A stretch of DNA of 64,000 nt from Halodesulfovibrio aestuarii DSM 17919 = ATCC 29578 (GCF_000384815.1 NZ_ARQF01000021.1:868001-932000), one strand, 5' to 3'. Shown: positions 23,319-32,787, counted from the stretch's first letter. The notes: generated by a model from the letters alone, not told the origin. Numbers and translations: made by a program.

Positions 23319-24572
23319 ATGTATAAAACGGAAACGTGGGATTGGGAGACCGGTCAACGCACCATTGCTGACATGACACCCGACAATGACCACAAATGGC
23401 AGGAAGAAATTTTTATTTCTCCTGATGGGGAGAAGGCTTCTGCTGTTGTATGTCTAGATGATGCTGAGTTCTCAATACGGACGAATGACAATGTTTCTGA
23501 GAACACATTCGAAAAATTGTGGGAACTTACGTATGCTACCAATGGTAATCTCTGCTGCTATGCAATGCAGGATGAAGAGTGGACCATGATGGTAGATAAC
23601 AAACCGTGGGAAGAAACCTACGGTTTTGTCTGGTCCCCATTGCTCAGTGCTGATGGCAAGAACGTTGCTACGGCAGTTCAGCAGGACATGGAATACGGCA
23701 TGTCCGTAAACGGAACAATCTGGGAAAACCTTTTTGAAAACGCAAACAACTTTGCGTTTAGTCCTGACGGCTCGAAATCAGCTGCAGTTGTTCAGGTTAA
23801 ATCTATGGGGCAAGCCGATCTAAAAACATTCCGCAGCGGTATTTTCTCCATCGCAGTAGATGGCGTTGCATGGGATAACAATCTCATGAACGCATGGACA
23901 CCTGTGTTTGATAACAATGCATACCGCGTTGCTGCACAGGTACGGCTCACACTCTACGATTACACTATTATTGCTGACAACATCCTTTGGGATAATACGT
24001 ATCAGGGTGTGTGGAACCCAAGTTTTACACCGGATGGCAAGCATGTTGTTGCGCCTGTTCGTCAAGGTGGAAAATGGGGAATGGCTAAGGATGGACAACT
24101 GATATGGCAGGCTACCTACGCTAACTGTTGGCACCAGCAGTTCAGTGAAGATGGTGAAAATCTCTACGCAATTGTTGCTCCTGAATTCGGGAAGTTTACT
24201 GTTGCAGCTAATGACAAGCCCTGGAAGATGCGTTCTCCGGTTGTGACAGATCTTGCTGTTTCCCCTGACGGCAAGAATGCTGCTGCGTTGGCAAACACAC
24301 TAAATAAAAATTGGCGTGTTTGTGTAAACGGTTCCGTTTGGGATGGCTCATACGATATGGCGTGGAAACCTGTGTTCTGTCCGAACAGCGATGCGGTTGC
24401 TGCTAAAGTACGCAAAAAGGGAAAATACACAGTACTTGTTAACGGAAAAACCGTTGGCGGTGAGTTTGATATGTGCTTCGACCCTATTTTTAATACAGAT
24501 GGCAGTAAAATTCTTGTCCGTGGCCTACACGATGGAAAAGCTCTACGTGTTGTTGCTAATGTGCCTAAATAA
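23319..24572 (+). CDS. tmcD: TmcD, Trp-rich repeat subunit of the Tmc complex
   Basis: 417 residues from ATG 23319, chosen for the AGGGAGG site 5 nt ahead. About nine imperfect repeats of ~45 residues carry the pattern SPDGKxxAAxV, then a strand and VNGxxW, giving a Trp-rich beta-propeller-like protein. In Desulfovibrio, TmcD is the cytoplasmic Trp-rich partner of TmcABC, a complex that moves electrons from periplasmic hydrogenase/cytochrome c3 across the membrane. The gene starts the operon here, in the order D, C, B, A. In D. vulgaris I recall the same set as adjacent genes with regulators beside them. Confidence 0.85.
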   Translation: MYKTETWDWETGQRTIADMTPDNDHKWQEEIFISPDGEKASAVVCLDDAEFSIRTNDNVSENTFEKLWELTYATNGNLCCYAMQDEEWTMMVDNKPWEETYGFVWSPLLSADGKNVATAVQQDMEYGMSVNGTIWENLFENANNFAFSPDGSKSAAVVQVKSMGQADLKTFRSGIFSIAVDGVAWDNNLMNAWTPVFDNNAYRVAAQVRLTLYDYTIIADNILWDNTYQGVWNPSFTPDGKHVVAPVRQGGKWGMAKDGQLIWQATYANCWHQQFSEDGENLYAIVAPEFGKFTVAANDKPWKMRSPVVTDLAVSPDGKNAAALANTLNKNWRVCVNGSVWDGSYDMAWKPVFCPNSDAVAAKVRKKGKYTVLVNGKTVGGEFDMCFDPIFNTDGSKILVRGLHDGKALRVVANVPK

Positions 24573-24590
24573 CTGACCGGAGATTTTGCT

Positions 24591-25247
24591 ATGAACAGTC
24601 TCTACAATTTTGCTGTAGGACCGTTAGCATGGGCAGCCTTTATCATTCTGGCTGTAACCGCAGTATGGCGCCTGTGGTCCATGCACTCCCTTGCTAAACA
24701 AAAAGACGCGTCATCAGTAGCCTATATGAGCTGGAAATTCAGCCTCCGCTCAATTTTTAACTGGCTTATTCCTTACAAATCACTCGGCTGGAAAGCGAAT
24801 CCAGTTCTTACTGCAGTTACTTATGTGTTCCATATTTGTTTTATTGTCCTAGTTATTTTTGTAACTCCTCATCAGATTCTTTTGGAAAATGCGTTTGGTA
24901 TTACCTACCCGACGCTCTCTTCCGATGCTGCTGATGTGCTTACTCTTATTGTCATTGCCTGTTGCTGTTACTTTGTGTACCGCCGCGTTACCAACGTCAC
25001 TGTCCGCTATGTTACCCGTACTAACGACTGGGTCAGCCTTGGTCTTGTTGCTGTTCCTTTTCTTACGGCAATACTCGGTTCATGGAGCGTAGGCGGAGAA
25101 ATCATGCCGCTGCTGCACGTACTCACAGCAGAAGCTCTTATTGTGGCCATCCCGTTCACCCGTCTTGCTCATATCCTGTTCGCTCTGTTCACCAGAGCCT
25201 ATATGGGATCTGAATTCGGCGGCGTTCGCCACTGTAAAGACTGGTAA
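24591..25247 (+). CDS. tmcC: TmcC, membrane subunit of the Tmc complex
   Basis: 218 residues with five hydrophobic segments (about 10-31, 60-85, 105-125, 140-160 and 172-198). It belongs to the NarI/DsrM-like group of heme b membrane proteins. Candidate heme-ligand His residues lie in the second (VFHICF) and last (RLAHILF) segments. It would anchor TmcA outside and TmcB inside and relay electrons. Ribosome-binding site CGGAGA precedes ATG; 18 nt separate it from tmcD and 17 nt from tmcB. Confidence 0.88.
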   Translation: MNSLYNFAVGPLAWAAFIILAVTAVWRLWSMHSLAKQKDASSVAYMSWKFSLRSIFNWLIPYKSLGWKANPVLTAVTYVFHICFIVLVIFVTPHQILLENAFGITYPTLSSDAADVLTLIVIACCCYFVYRRVTNVTVRYVTRTNDWVSLGLVAVPFLTAILGSWSVGGEIMPLLHVLTAEALIVAIPFTRLAHILFALFTRAYMGSEFGGVRHCKDW

Positions 25248-25264
25248 CGGGACTGGAGGAAATA

Positions 25265-26578
25265 ATGAGTATTCAAGACAGAAAAATTGAGGATGAAGGT
25301 CTCTCATACGGTGTAAGTAAACTTACGACTGATAAGATCCAGCAGACATTCAAAGCTCTCATTGATAATGAAACCGGTGCCAAGCTAAAAGCCTTCTCCG
25401 AAAGCTGTGTGCGTTGCGGAATGTGCGCGGAGGCTTGCCACTTCTTCGTGTCTCACGGCAACGATCCTTCCTACTCCCCTGTGGGTAAAGTCTCCCAGAC
25501 TATGACCAAGCTCCTTGCAAACGACGGCAAGGTGACTCCTGACGATATCTACGGAATGGCACAGGTCGCATATACTGAATGTAATTTGTGCCGCCGTTGT
25601 GTTCACTACTGTCCTATCGGTATTGACGTGGCCTACATTATGACCACTATTCGCCGTTTCTGTCACAAGCTTGGCGTAACACCACAGTATATTCAGGACA
25701 CCGCGCACTCCCACTCCGCCACCATGAACCAGATGTGGGTAAAGGATGACGAGTGGATAGACAGCTTGTTCTGGCAGGAAGACGAAGCGCGGGAAGAGTT
25801 CCCGACTCTTCGAATCCCAATGGATAAAGAAGGCGCGGACTTCTACTACTCCGTTATTGCACCGGAACCAAAGTTCCGGACTCAGCTTATTTATCAAGCT
25901 GCCGCAATCATGAATCAAGCTGGTTGTGACTGGACTATGCCGTCCATGCCGGGCTGGGATAACAGCGATATGTGCATGTATTCCGGTGACTTTGAAATGA
26001 TGGGACGATTAAAACGCCAACACTTCGAACTGGCGCAAAAGCTAAAAGTAAGCCGAATTGTCATGGGTGAATGTGGTCACGCATTCCGTTCCATTTACGA
26101 CAATGGTAACCGCTGGCTTGGCTGGAAAGATTATCCAGTACCAGTAGTGCACTCCATTGAGTTCTTTGCAGAGCTTTTTGAGCAAGGACGCATCAAGCTC
26201 ACCCACAAGATTCAAGAACCGGTAACCATCCATGACCCTTGTAACATCGTACGCGGCTACGGTCTTATGGATAAACTACGCTACGTAGCTCACCAGCTAT
26301 GTGACAATATAGTTGAAATGTATCCTAACCGCGAACATAACTTCTGCTGTTCCGCAGGTGGCGGTGTTATCAACTGTGGTCCTCCATTCAAAAAAGTACG
26401 TGTAGAAGGCAACCTTGCTAAAGCCAACCAGCTTAAAGCAACCGGCGCTAAAATATGCATTGCGCCGTGCCATAACTGCCACGGCGGTCTTGAGGATGTT
26501 ATCCACCATTACGACCTTGGAATCGAACTTAAATTCCTTGGCGACCTCATTTATGAGTTAATGGAAAAACCGGAATAA
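25265..26578 (+). CDS. tmcB: TmcB, iron-sulfur CCG-domain subunit of the Tmc complex
   Basis: 437 residues. Two [4Fe-4S] motifs are visible: C48-C51-C54-C58 (SCVRCGMCAEAC) and C106-C109-C112-C116 (ECNLCRRCVHYC). The C-terminal half has CCG-type motifs HDPCNIVRG, NFCCSAGGG and CIAPCHNCHGG, as in HdrD/DsrK. It is the cytoplasmic subunit that would deliver electrons (or reduce a thiol/disulfide or sulfur carrier). A GGAGG site precedes the ATG. All ligands are intact. Confidence 0.93.
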   Translation: MSIQDRKIEDEGLSYGVSKLTTDKIQQTFKALIDNETGAKLKAFSESCVRCGMCAEACHFFVSHGNDPSYSPVGKVSQTMTKLLANDGKVTPDDIYGMAQVAYTECNLCRRCVHYCPIGIDVAYIMTTIRRFCHKLGVTPQYIQDTAHSHSATMNQMWVKDDEWIDSLFWQEDEAREEFPTLRIPMDKEGADFYYSVIAPEPKFRTQLIYQAAAIMNQAGCDWTMPSMPGWDNSDMCMYSGDFEMMGRLKRQHFELAQKLKVSRIVMGECGHAFRSIYDNGNRWLGWKDYPVPVVHSIEFFAELFEQGRIKLTHKIQEPVTIHDPCNIVRGYGLMDKLRYVAHQLCDNIVEMYPNREHNFCCSAGGGVINCGPPFKKVRVEGNLAKANQLKATGAKICIAPCHNCHGGLEDVIHHYDLGIELKFLGDLIYELMEKPE

Positions 26579-26590
26579 CTGGAGAGCATC

Positions 26591-26983
26591 ATGAACAAAG
26601 TATTAACTTCGATACTGATGGTCTTTGCCTTCATGCTCACCGTTCCGGTAGCATCCGCAGTTGCTGAAGGCATGCCTGAAGGACAAATGGACGTACCGGA
26701 GCTTGCTCCGTTTAAATACGCACCAGCCTCTTTCGACCACGATCCGCATAACGAAAAAGCAGGGTTGGAAGACGACTGCACCGCCTGTCACCACGGTAGC
26801 CAAGACGGCATGAAGGTTCAGGAATATGATGAAGAACTTCCATGTGCAGACTGTCACACCGTAAAAAAGAAAAAAGGCGTAACGCCATTGCGCAGAGCAT
26901 TCCACCTGCAGTGCATTACATGCCATGAAAAACAGAACAAAGGCCCAGTGCAGTGTAAATCCTGCCACCAACCTGAAAAATAG
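26591..26983 (+). CDS. tmcA: TmcA, acidic type II tetraheme cytochrome c3
   Basis: 130 residues with a signal peptide (about 1-25, cleavage after ASAVAEG region). Four heme motifs, all CxxCH: C63-H67, C85-H89, C108-H112 and C122-H126, with extra His (H50, H53, H68) for bis-His ligation. Type II c3 (TmcA) accepts electrons from type I c3 and periplasmic hydrogenase and passes them to TmcC. It is the last structural gene of the operon, 12 nt after tmcB. Confidence 0.94.
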   Translation: MNKVLTSILMVFAFMLTVPVASAVAEGMPEGQMDVPELAPFKYAPASFDHDPHNEKAGLEDDCTACHHGSQDGMKVQEYDEELPCADCHTVKKKKGVTPLRRAFHLQCITCHEKQNKGPVQCKSCHQPEK

Positions 26984-27004
26984 CATGTTAACAGGAGAAG
27001 CAGC

Positions 27005-27538
27005 ATGGAAGGACTCATCCTCGCACATGATGGAACACTCCGGCTAAACGATACCGCCGCTGCGGACGTAATCAGCTGCCTTAGACATAAGGTTGTGTTT
27101 GAGGATGGAGTAACACTGCGCTCAGTTTTTTCCTTGTTTTCTACGTATCCAGAGACACTTCGCCTGAATCCATTTTTGCAGGGAGCCTGCGATGATGCAG
27201 CTGCCTGCAAAAATTCAGGATGCACGACAGAGGAATTCACGCATTTGGAACTCTATAGACAACTGGAGATGACAGGTGCTCCCGGTACGCCGGAAATGAA
27301 CATCCATACTCTGGTACGCGGCATAAACGACACAGGTAGGCATGAGTTGCGGTTTTTCCGTCTCGACACCCTGTTAGACATGCCTTTATTGCTCGGCCAA
27401 ATGCGTCATGTACTATTCGGAGATAGAACAAGTGAGCTTTACTGCAACACAACGTTCTCTCTCTTTGAAGTAATCGAAGGGATTGCCTGGGAACTAAGTT
27501 TCCAAGGAGGATCCCTTACATGCAGCCTTAGGAGGTAG
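27005..27538 (+). CDS. conserved hypothetical protein of the tmc locus
   Basis: 177 residues, no signal peptide or membrane segment. Cys residues at CDDAAACKNSGC could form a metal site. I do not recognise a domain. In D. vulgaris, as I recall, a hypothetical gene also sits between tmcA and the universal-stress gene, so it is probably a conserved member of this locus. Its GGAGAAG site lies 22 nt after tmcA and it ends 3 nt before the Usp gene, indicating one transcript. Confidence 0.7.
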   Translation: MEGLILAHDGTLRLNDTAAADVISCLRHKVVFEDGVTLRSVFSLFSTYPETLRLNPFLQGACDDAAACKNSGCTTEEFTHLELYRQLEMTGAPGTPEMNIHTLVRGINDTGRHELRFFRLDTLLDMPLLLGQMRHVLFGDRTSELYCNTTFSLFEVIEGIAWELSFQGGSLTCSLRR

Positions 27539-27541
27539 CAT

Positions 27542-28447
27542 ATGTTTAAGAAAATTCTGTTCGCTACATCAGCTTCTCCCGCTTGTGACAACGCAGCCAA
27601 AGTTTCTTTTGACCTCGCACAAAAAAACAATGCTAAACTGTATGCCCTGCATGTTCTAGGAGTTCCATCCCGGGGCTTCAGTACTACAGTGACAGACCTT
27701 CGCACTGGCGAAGAAGAAACCGTAGACGCTGATTACCGAGACTGGGTAATGGAAGAATTAACCACAACCTATGCAACTCAACTGACTGAATACAAAGACA
27801 CAGCACTGGAACTTGCCGTTGGCGTTCCTGCTACAGAAATCCTGCGCTTTGCACGCAAGGAAGGGGTTGATCTTATTGTTATGGGTGCAAACACTCGTGA
27901 TGATGACCCAGAATCTGCCCGTTCCCGCTCTATTGTTGGTCGCACCATGGAAAAAGTAGCGCGTCTTGCCAAGTGTCCTGTGCTCATTGTGAACAGACCA
28001 TGCACAACCTGCTGGAAACTTTTCTCTAACATCGTGTACTGCACGGACTTCTCCCCTGCAGCAGACAACGCATTCGAGTTTGCCCACGCAACAGCTAAAG
28101 AGATTGGTGCAAAGCTCAATATCTTCCACGCATTCGATATTACCAGTTCAAAAATGGGCCTTTTCCCATCTCAGAACGATATTGAACGCCAGCTAGAATT
28201 GGCGCAGAAGAAAATTGACGAACGCTATGTTTCCAAACTGAAAGACTATGACAACTATGATGTAGAAATTTGGGAAGGCACCCCGTACGTTGAAATTCTT
28301 AAATTTGCACGGGAAAAACAAGCCGACCTAATCATCATGGCACACCATACTGCTGAAGTTCCAGCAGAAGACGCAGAACTTGGCAGCACGGTTGAACAGG
28401 TTGTTGTCCGTTCCGCCTGCCCTGTCGCCAGTGTGTCGCGTGCATAA
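27542..28447 (+). CDS. tandem universal-stress protein (UspA x2)
   Basis: 301 residues, two UspA domains (about 1-155 and 165-301). Domain 1 has VMGANTRDDD and GRTMEKVARLAKCPVLIV, domain 2 IIMAHHTAE and LGSTVEQVVVRSACPVASV. These are the G-2x-G-9x-G[S/T]-type ATP-binding elements, imperfect in both domains. Tandem Usp proteins usually sense adenylate state or stress. It follows tmcA and one hypothetical gene in the same operon, so it may link energy state to electron flow. Confidence 0.88.
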   Translation: MFKKILFATSASPACDNAAKVSFDLAQKNNAKLYALHVLGVPSRGFSTTVTDLRTGEEETVDADYRDWVMEELTTTYATQLTEYKDTALELAVGVPATEILRFARKEGVDLIVMGANTRDDDPESARSRSIVGRTMEKVARLAKCPVLIVNRPCTTCWKLFSNIVYCTDFSPAADNAFEFAHATAKEIGAKLNIFHAFDITSSKMGLFPSQNDIERQLELAQKKIDERYVSKLKDYDNYDVEIWEGTPYVEILKFAREKQADLIIMAHHTAEVPAEDAELGSTVEQVVVRSACPVASVSRA

Positions 28448-28473
28448 AGACACATGCTGGTTAGAGGTGAAAC

Positions 28474-28881
28474 ATGAATACACCGCGCGTACTTGTAGTA
28501 GATGACGAACTCAGTTTCAGGCTGTTCTTAAAAACGCTGTTCGAAACAAGTGGCATGCGGGTAGAAAGTGCCCGTAACGGCAATGAAGGTTACGATAAAG
28601 CGCGCGCTAATAAGCCTTCTTTAATCGTACTTGATGTGATGATGCCCGAATGGGGCGGAATCAATATGTATCGGAAAATTAGAACAACGCCGGAACTGGC
28701 AGATATACCGGTAGTAATGCTTTCTGCGGTGGCTCCGGAGGGTTTTACCCATGCTCTTAACATGATAGGCATATCAGAAAAGGAACTTCCTCCACCTGAA
28801 GCCTATGTGGAAAAACCCCCGAGTCCTGAAAAATTACTTACAACGGTTCGTAGTCTGCTAAAAAAGAGTGTTTCCGAATAA
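28474..28881 (+). CDS. stand-alone response regulator receiver
   Basis: 135 residues, a single REC domain: acidic pocket D10-D11, phosphoacceptor D54 (VLDVMMPEWGG), K in EKPPSP. There is no output domain. It lies 26 nt after the Usp gene and is followed by a second lone receiver and a hybrid kinase. It could act as a phosphate relay or sink in the same system. Confidence 0.9.
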   Translation: MNTPRVLVVDDELSFRLFLKTLFETSGMRVESARNGNEGYDKARANKPSLIVLDVMMPEWGGINMYRKIRTTPELADIPVVMLSAVAPEGFTHALNMIGISEKELPPPEAYVEKPPSPEKLLTTVRSLLKKSVSE

Positions 28882-28907
28882 CCTGCTACTACCAAGGAGT
28901 GACGATA

Positions 28908-29264
28908 ATGCCACATAAAGTCCTTGTAATTGATGACGATCCATATATTGTTAAATACCTCATCGATATTTTAACTGACAATGGCTATGCAACATGCTCA
29001 GCTTCAAACGGTGCCGAAGGTATCGAAGTGCTGAAACGCGAAAAGCCGGATCTCGTGACACTTGATCTGGAAATGCCGGAGGAATGGGGGCCTCGCTTTT
29101 ATCGCAAAATGGTAAAAGAACCGGGCTTCGAAAAAACTCCGGTTATTGTAATCAGCGGCCTTCCTGGTATCCATCTGGCTATCAAAAATGCTGTTGCTTC
29201 ACTGAAAAAACCTTTTGACCCCAACGCACTCCTTGAAATTATCAAGGATGCTTTGGCTAAATAA
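28908..29264 (+). CDS. second stand-alone receiver (DivK/CheY-like)
   Basis: 118 residues from ATG 28908 (AAGGAG ahead; GTG 28899 is too close). Single REC domain: D9-D11, phosphoacceptor D53 (TLDLEMPEEWG), KK at the C-terminal loop. No output domain. It shares the unusual MPEEWG/MPEWGG loop with the upstream receiver, so the pair probably arose by duplication. Confidence 0.88.
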   Translation: MPHKVLVIDDDPYIVKYLIDILTDNGYATCSASNGAEGIEVLKREKPDLVTLDLEMPEEWGPRFYRKMVKEPGFEKTPVIVISGLPGIHLAIKNAVASLKKPFDPNALLEIIKDALAK

Positions 29265-29284
29265 ACAAAAGCTTAGTTATACAT

Positions 29285-29395
29285 TTACACCTCCGGCGGT
29301 TAGAAAAAGTTATTTCTATCCGAGATCAAGAAGGCGTCCCCCTTACGGGTGCAGGGCAAAGACCTTGCCCCCTCGGAGAGCCGCCGGAGGCATTA
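29285..29395 (-). repeat. dispersed GC-rich repeat, copy 1
   Basis: Starts (minus strand) with GCCTCCGGCGGCTCTCCGAG, passes through TGCCCTGCACCCGTAAGGGG and ends with CTTGATCTCGGATAG. Its two ends are complementary (CCTCCGGCGG / CCGCCGGAGG), so it can fold back. Related copies are at 34053-34100 and 61700-61782. It fills the gap between the second receiver and the hybrid kinase. Confidence 0.7.
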
Positions 29396-29451
29396 AAAAA
29401 CAAAGAAACGCCGAAAGCAAAAAAAGTCCTCGTAGAACCGCTGGAGGAATA

Positions 29452-31401
29452 ATGTTGCACACGATTCTGCTTGTGGATGATGAGGAAGGCATTCGAAAAA
29501 TCTTAGGTTTGTCGCTGCGGGACCTAGGATATACTGTATATACAGCTGCCAGCGGCGAAGAAGGTATTGAGCTGTTTAACAAGTACGAACCGGAAATTGT
29601 GCTTACGGACATTAAAATGCCCGGCATTACCGGCCTTGACCTGCTCGAAAAATTCAAATTTCAGGCTCCGGATACAGAAGTTATCATGATTACCGGTCAT
29701 GGCGATATGAACTTAGCTATCCAGAGCATCAAACGCAACGCTACCGATTTTATCACCAAGCCTATCAACGAAGATGCTCTGGAAATTGCACTCAAACGTG
29801 CACACGAACGCATAGACATGCGTCGTCAACTCAACCAGTACACCTGCGACCTTGAACGCCTTGTTGACGAACAGGCAACCCAGATTGTAGAACAAGAACG
29901 GCAGCTTGCTGCACTGCAAATTGCAGAAGGCTTTGCAGATGGGTTGCGCACTATCGTAAATCTTATCGATGGTGGAGCCTCCATGTTCAACCAACTGCCA
30001 TGCTTTGTTTCTGTACACAACGCTAACAGCGAAATCATTTCCACCAATCCGCTCTTCACCGAACGCATAGGCCCTTCCACGGGCAAACCCAGCTGGTGGG
30101 CATACAAAGGTGATACCATTCGACGGCCTGACAGTTCTCCTGTTGAGCGCGTTCTTCTTTCTGGGGATGCTCAATCCTCACAGGAAATTATTACAGATAA
30201 AAAAGGCAACAAACTTCCGGTACAGGTGAACGCGGTACCTATTCTAGCCAATGATGGCACTATTGAACTAGTGTTGGAACTAGCCGCAGATATGACGGAA
30301 ATACAAAGCATGCAGGAAGAGTTGCGTATCACCCGCCATCGTTACCAACAGCTTTTTGAAGAATCTCCCTGCTACATCAGCGTACAAAACCGAGAGCTTA
30401 AGATTATCGCGAATAACAGACGGTTCCGTGAAGACTTCGGCAGCTCTCTCGGCAAAAGTTGTCATAAACTGTACGCCCATAGGGACACGCCCTGCAACCA
30501 GTGCCCAGTGATGAAAACATTTGAAGATGGCAAAACACATCAATACGAAACGGTTATCACCACTCAAGCAGGTGAACAACGCAATGTTCTGATCTGGACA
30601 GCCCCCATCTGTGATGTCGAAGGAAATATTGCCGAGGTGATGGAGATGTCTACAGACATCACCCAGCTTCGCGCCTTACAGGACAGACTCTCAACCCTTG
30701 GTCTACTGCTAGGTTCCACAGCACATGGCATTAAAGGTCTGCTCACAGCACTTGATGGCGGCATCTACCGTCTTGGTTCAGGCATTAAAATGGGCAAACA
30801 GGAACGTATTGAAGACAGCTACAATGATCTTTCCCACCTTATCTACCGTTTACGCAATATGGTTCTGGATATTTTGCACTATGCCAAAGAACGCTCGTTA
30901 AACTGGGAAGTAATTCTCCTACCGAACTTTGTTCATGAAATCGAAAATATTATCCGTCCTAAAGCCGAGGCCAAAGGGGTAAGTTTTAAGTGCGTCGCGC
31001 CGGAAGAAGGCACTATTGAGGCAGACTACGGAGGTCTTTCCTCCGCTATAGTAAATATTTTGGAAAATGCTGTTGATTCCTGCGAAGCTGCACATTCCAC
31101 AGCCGAGTATTGTGTTGTGTTCACAGTCTGTACGGATGGCAAAGCTGTTGATTTTACCATCACCGACAATGGTTCAGGCATGTCTCAAGAAACACGGGAA
31201 AAATTGTTTACACTGTTTTTCTCTTCCAAGGGCTCTGCCGGAACCGGTATTGGACTATTTGTAGCAAACCAAACCGTACAACAGCATGGCGGAACAATTT
31301 CCGTTTCGTCAGAGCAGGGAGAAGGCAGCAGCTTCGCTATACGTATGCACACAGAACTTCCCCAGCATCTTAAAAAAGAACTTTCAGAAAAGCATAGCTA
31401 A
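29452..31401 (+). CDS. hybrid sensor kinase (REC-PAS-PAS-HisKA-HATPase)
   Basis: 649 residues from ATG 29452 (GGAGG ahead). Order: N-terminal receiver (phosphoacceptor D53), coiled coil (120-160), PAS-like domain (~170-285), second PAS (~295-405) with a Cys cluster C337, C348, C351 (CHKLYAHRDTPCNQCP), phosphoacceptor H425 (STAHGIKGLL) and HATPase with DNGSG and GTGIGLF. No membrane segment, so it is cytoplasmic. The Cys cluster could bind a metal or sense redox state; the same pattern occurs in the kinase at 34125. As the last gene of the tmc transcript it may tune this electron pathway. Confidence 0.88.
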   Translation: MLHTILLVDDEEGIRKILGLSLRDLGYTVYTAASGEEGIELFNKYEPEIVLTDIKMPGITGLDLLEKFKFQAPDTEVIMITGHGDMNLAIQSIKRNATDFITKPINEDALEIALKRAHERIDMRRQLNQYTCDLERLVDEQATQIVEQERQLAALQIAEGFADGLRTIVNLIDGGASMFNQLPCFVSVHNANSEIISTNPLFTERIGPSTGKPSWWAYKGDTIRRPDSSPVERVLLSGDAQSSQEIITDKKGNKLPVQVNAVPILANDGTIELVLELAADMTEIQSMQEELRITRHRYQQLFEESPCYISVQNRELKIIANNRRFREDFGSSLGKSCHKLYAHRDTPCNQCPVMKTFEDGKTHQYETVITTQAGEQRNVLIWTAPICDVEGNIAEVMEMSTDITQLRALQDRLSTLGLLLGSTAHGIKGLLTALDGGIYRLGSGIKMGKQERIEDSYNDLSHLIYRLRNMVLDILHYAKERSLNWEVILLPNFVHEIENIIRPKAEAKGVSFKCVAPEEGTIEADYGGLSSAIVNILENAVDSCEAAHSTAEYCVVFTVCTDGKAVDFTITDNGSGMSQETREKLFTLFFSSKGSAGTGIGLFVANQTVQQHGGTISVSSEQGEGSSFAIRMHTELPQHLKKELSEKHS

Positions 31402-31736
31402 GGGTCATTTTTAAAGAAGCCACGTAAAAGACATTCAGTATTTTGCGCATGACTCCTTTAGAAATAGCCCATAGCCCACACACTCTGCAAAACAGAGAGC
31501 CTGCTTGAGGCGGTGTGAAGCCCGCGCCGCCTCATCTGAAACACTCTGTCACCCTACCTTCAAGTAAAAAACATCTGCCCATTCTTACTTTTTGCCTTAG
31601 CAATGCCCTTTTTCATCAGCAATGCCCTTTTTTACCTTTGTTTATATATATAAACAACAATGAAAACAAAACTTTCACAGTCCGGTCTTAAACGACTCAC
31701 TCTCAAAAGCAGTAGTTTTGACAAAAATTCAATCAA
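31402..31736. other. intergenic region with tandem repeat and palindrome
   Basis: No gene. A 19-bp direct tandem repeat (AGCAATGCCCTTTTT core, 31599-31617 and 31618-31636) is followed at once by a perfect 20-bp palindrome TTGTTTATATATATAAACAA (31638-31657). Together they look like a protein-binding region. No clear terminator was seen for the hybrid kinase other than the hairpin at 31737-31786. Confidence 0.6.
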
Positions 31737-31786
31737 AAAGCCCCGTTATCAATTCCGGTTACAACTGGAATCGATAACGGAGCTTT
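31737..31786 (-). terminator. long hairpin terminator (shared by convergent genes)
   Basis: About 20-bp stem (CCGTTATC and ATTCC / GGAAT and GATAACGG, few mismatches), followed on the minus strand by CTTTTTG. Ends the gene at 31912 and may also stop the tmc transcript. Confidence 0.8.
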
Positions 31787-31911
31787 GTAAAAGGGACATG
31801 TCAAATGCATGGCAGATAATTTATTAAGAAAGGTTAGACAGTAACACTTCTTAATAAAGGACTTTCATTCAACAAAGCTGAAGAAAGGTAACGTCCAAAA
31901 CCACCAGCATT

Positions 31912-32517
31912 CTACACTGTTACACGGATGCTCGATTGCGCAGTTGAAGCAACCGCGCGGGAACTCATGGGTTTGTATCCCACAGCCCCCGAAGTACGGG
32001 GAACAGCTTGTACAGTCGACACAGACTGAACACTCTGTACAGTTTGTACATCAAGCGCTGCTTGCGGAGTTGTAACACCCATCTGTGCAGCTATAGCTGC
32101 ATGTTTCGCTGCTCCAGCCTGCTGATCGCCACGGAAGAATGCCTCATTGGATGCGCGGGACATCCTGCGCATTATGATTTCCTTCACATCCTCCACTGTT
32201 GGAGAATCAGGCATCGCGTTCATACGCGCTTCAGCATAACTATTGCTTACGTCAACATAGGTGGGCTTTGCTCCGGCAGTACTCATGATTCCCGCATGCT
32301 TGTTTGCATCAAACTGCACACCGACAACTTCTCCCGTCATCAACGCCTGATATTCATCAGACAACTCGACAGAATCAACCATTTCCGGCTGAAACATCTC
32401 GTTACGTTGCGCAGAGGAAATTGGCAGTTGCTCATCCTGCCTCGAAACCAATTGCGCGTTAACCTGCGCCAAAGGCTTCGCCAGTTGATTTTCTGCATTC
32501 AGTGCTGCGGTAATCAT
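31912..32517 (-). CDS. hypothetical protein
   Basis: 201 residues from ATG 32517 (GTGAGG ahead); the longer reading to 32607 adds a hydrophobic stretch without a ribosome-binding site. The first ~60 residues are Gln-rich and the last ~50 are Ser/Thr/Val/Gln-rich low-complexity (VQTVQSVQSVSTVQAV). A VEDVKEIIMRRMSRASNEAF helix lies in the middle. There is no signal peptide or motif I recognise. Low-complexity ends suggest a partly disordered protein. Its terminator is at 31737-31786. Confidence 0.6.
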   Translation of the reverse strand: MITAALNAENQLAKPLAQVNAQLVSRQDEQLPISSAQRNEMFQPEMVDSVELSDEYQALMTGEVVGVQFDANKHAGIMSTAGAKPTYVDVSNSYAEARMNAMPDSPTVEDVKEIIMRRMSRASNEAFFRGDQQAGAAKHAAIAAQMGVTTPQAALDVQTVQSVQSVSTVQAVPRTSGAVGYKPMSSRAVASTAQSSIRVTV

Positions 32518-32787
32518 AGTGAACCTCACATGTATCACGTCTTGTCCTATCCAACTGATCGGCAAGAGGCACAAATAATTTATAGAAAAAAACGATACAT
32601 GCAACAAATAACTATGTAGAAAAGCAAATAGTTACGTACGAAAATGCGCTAACCCTCATCCACCTAAAGGAATTTTAAACGCACTCTTCGAAATTATTTT
32701 TTTAACAATTCATAAAAAAGTTAAAGTTTTTTCAATTTCAACCTGTGATAACGATACTCTTTTAACTAAAATCAACACCAAAATAAA

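Noticed and set aside
29215-29451. N-terminal extension of the hybrid kinase
   Set aside because: It overlaps the previous gene and is encoded by the dispersed repeat; GGAGG before ATG 29452 fixes the start at the receiver domain.
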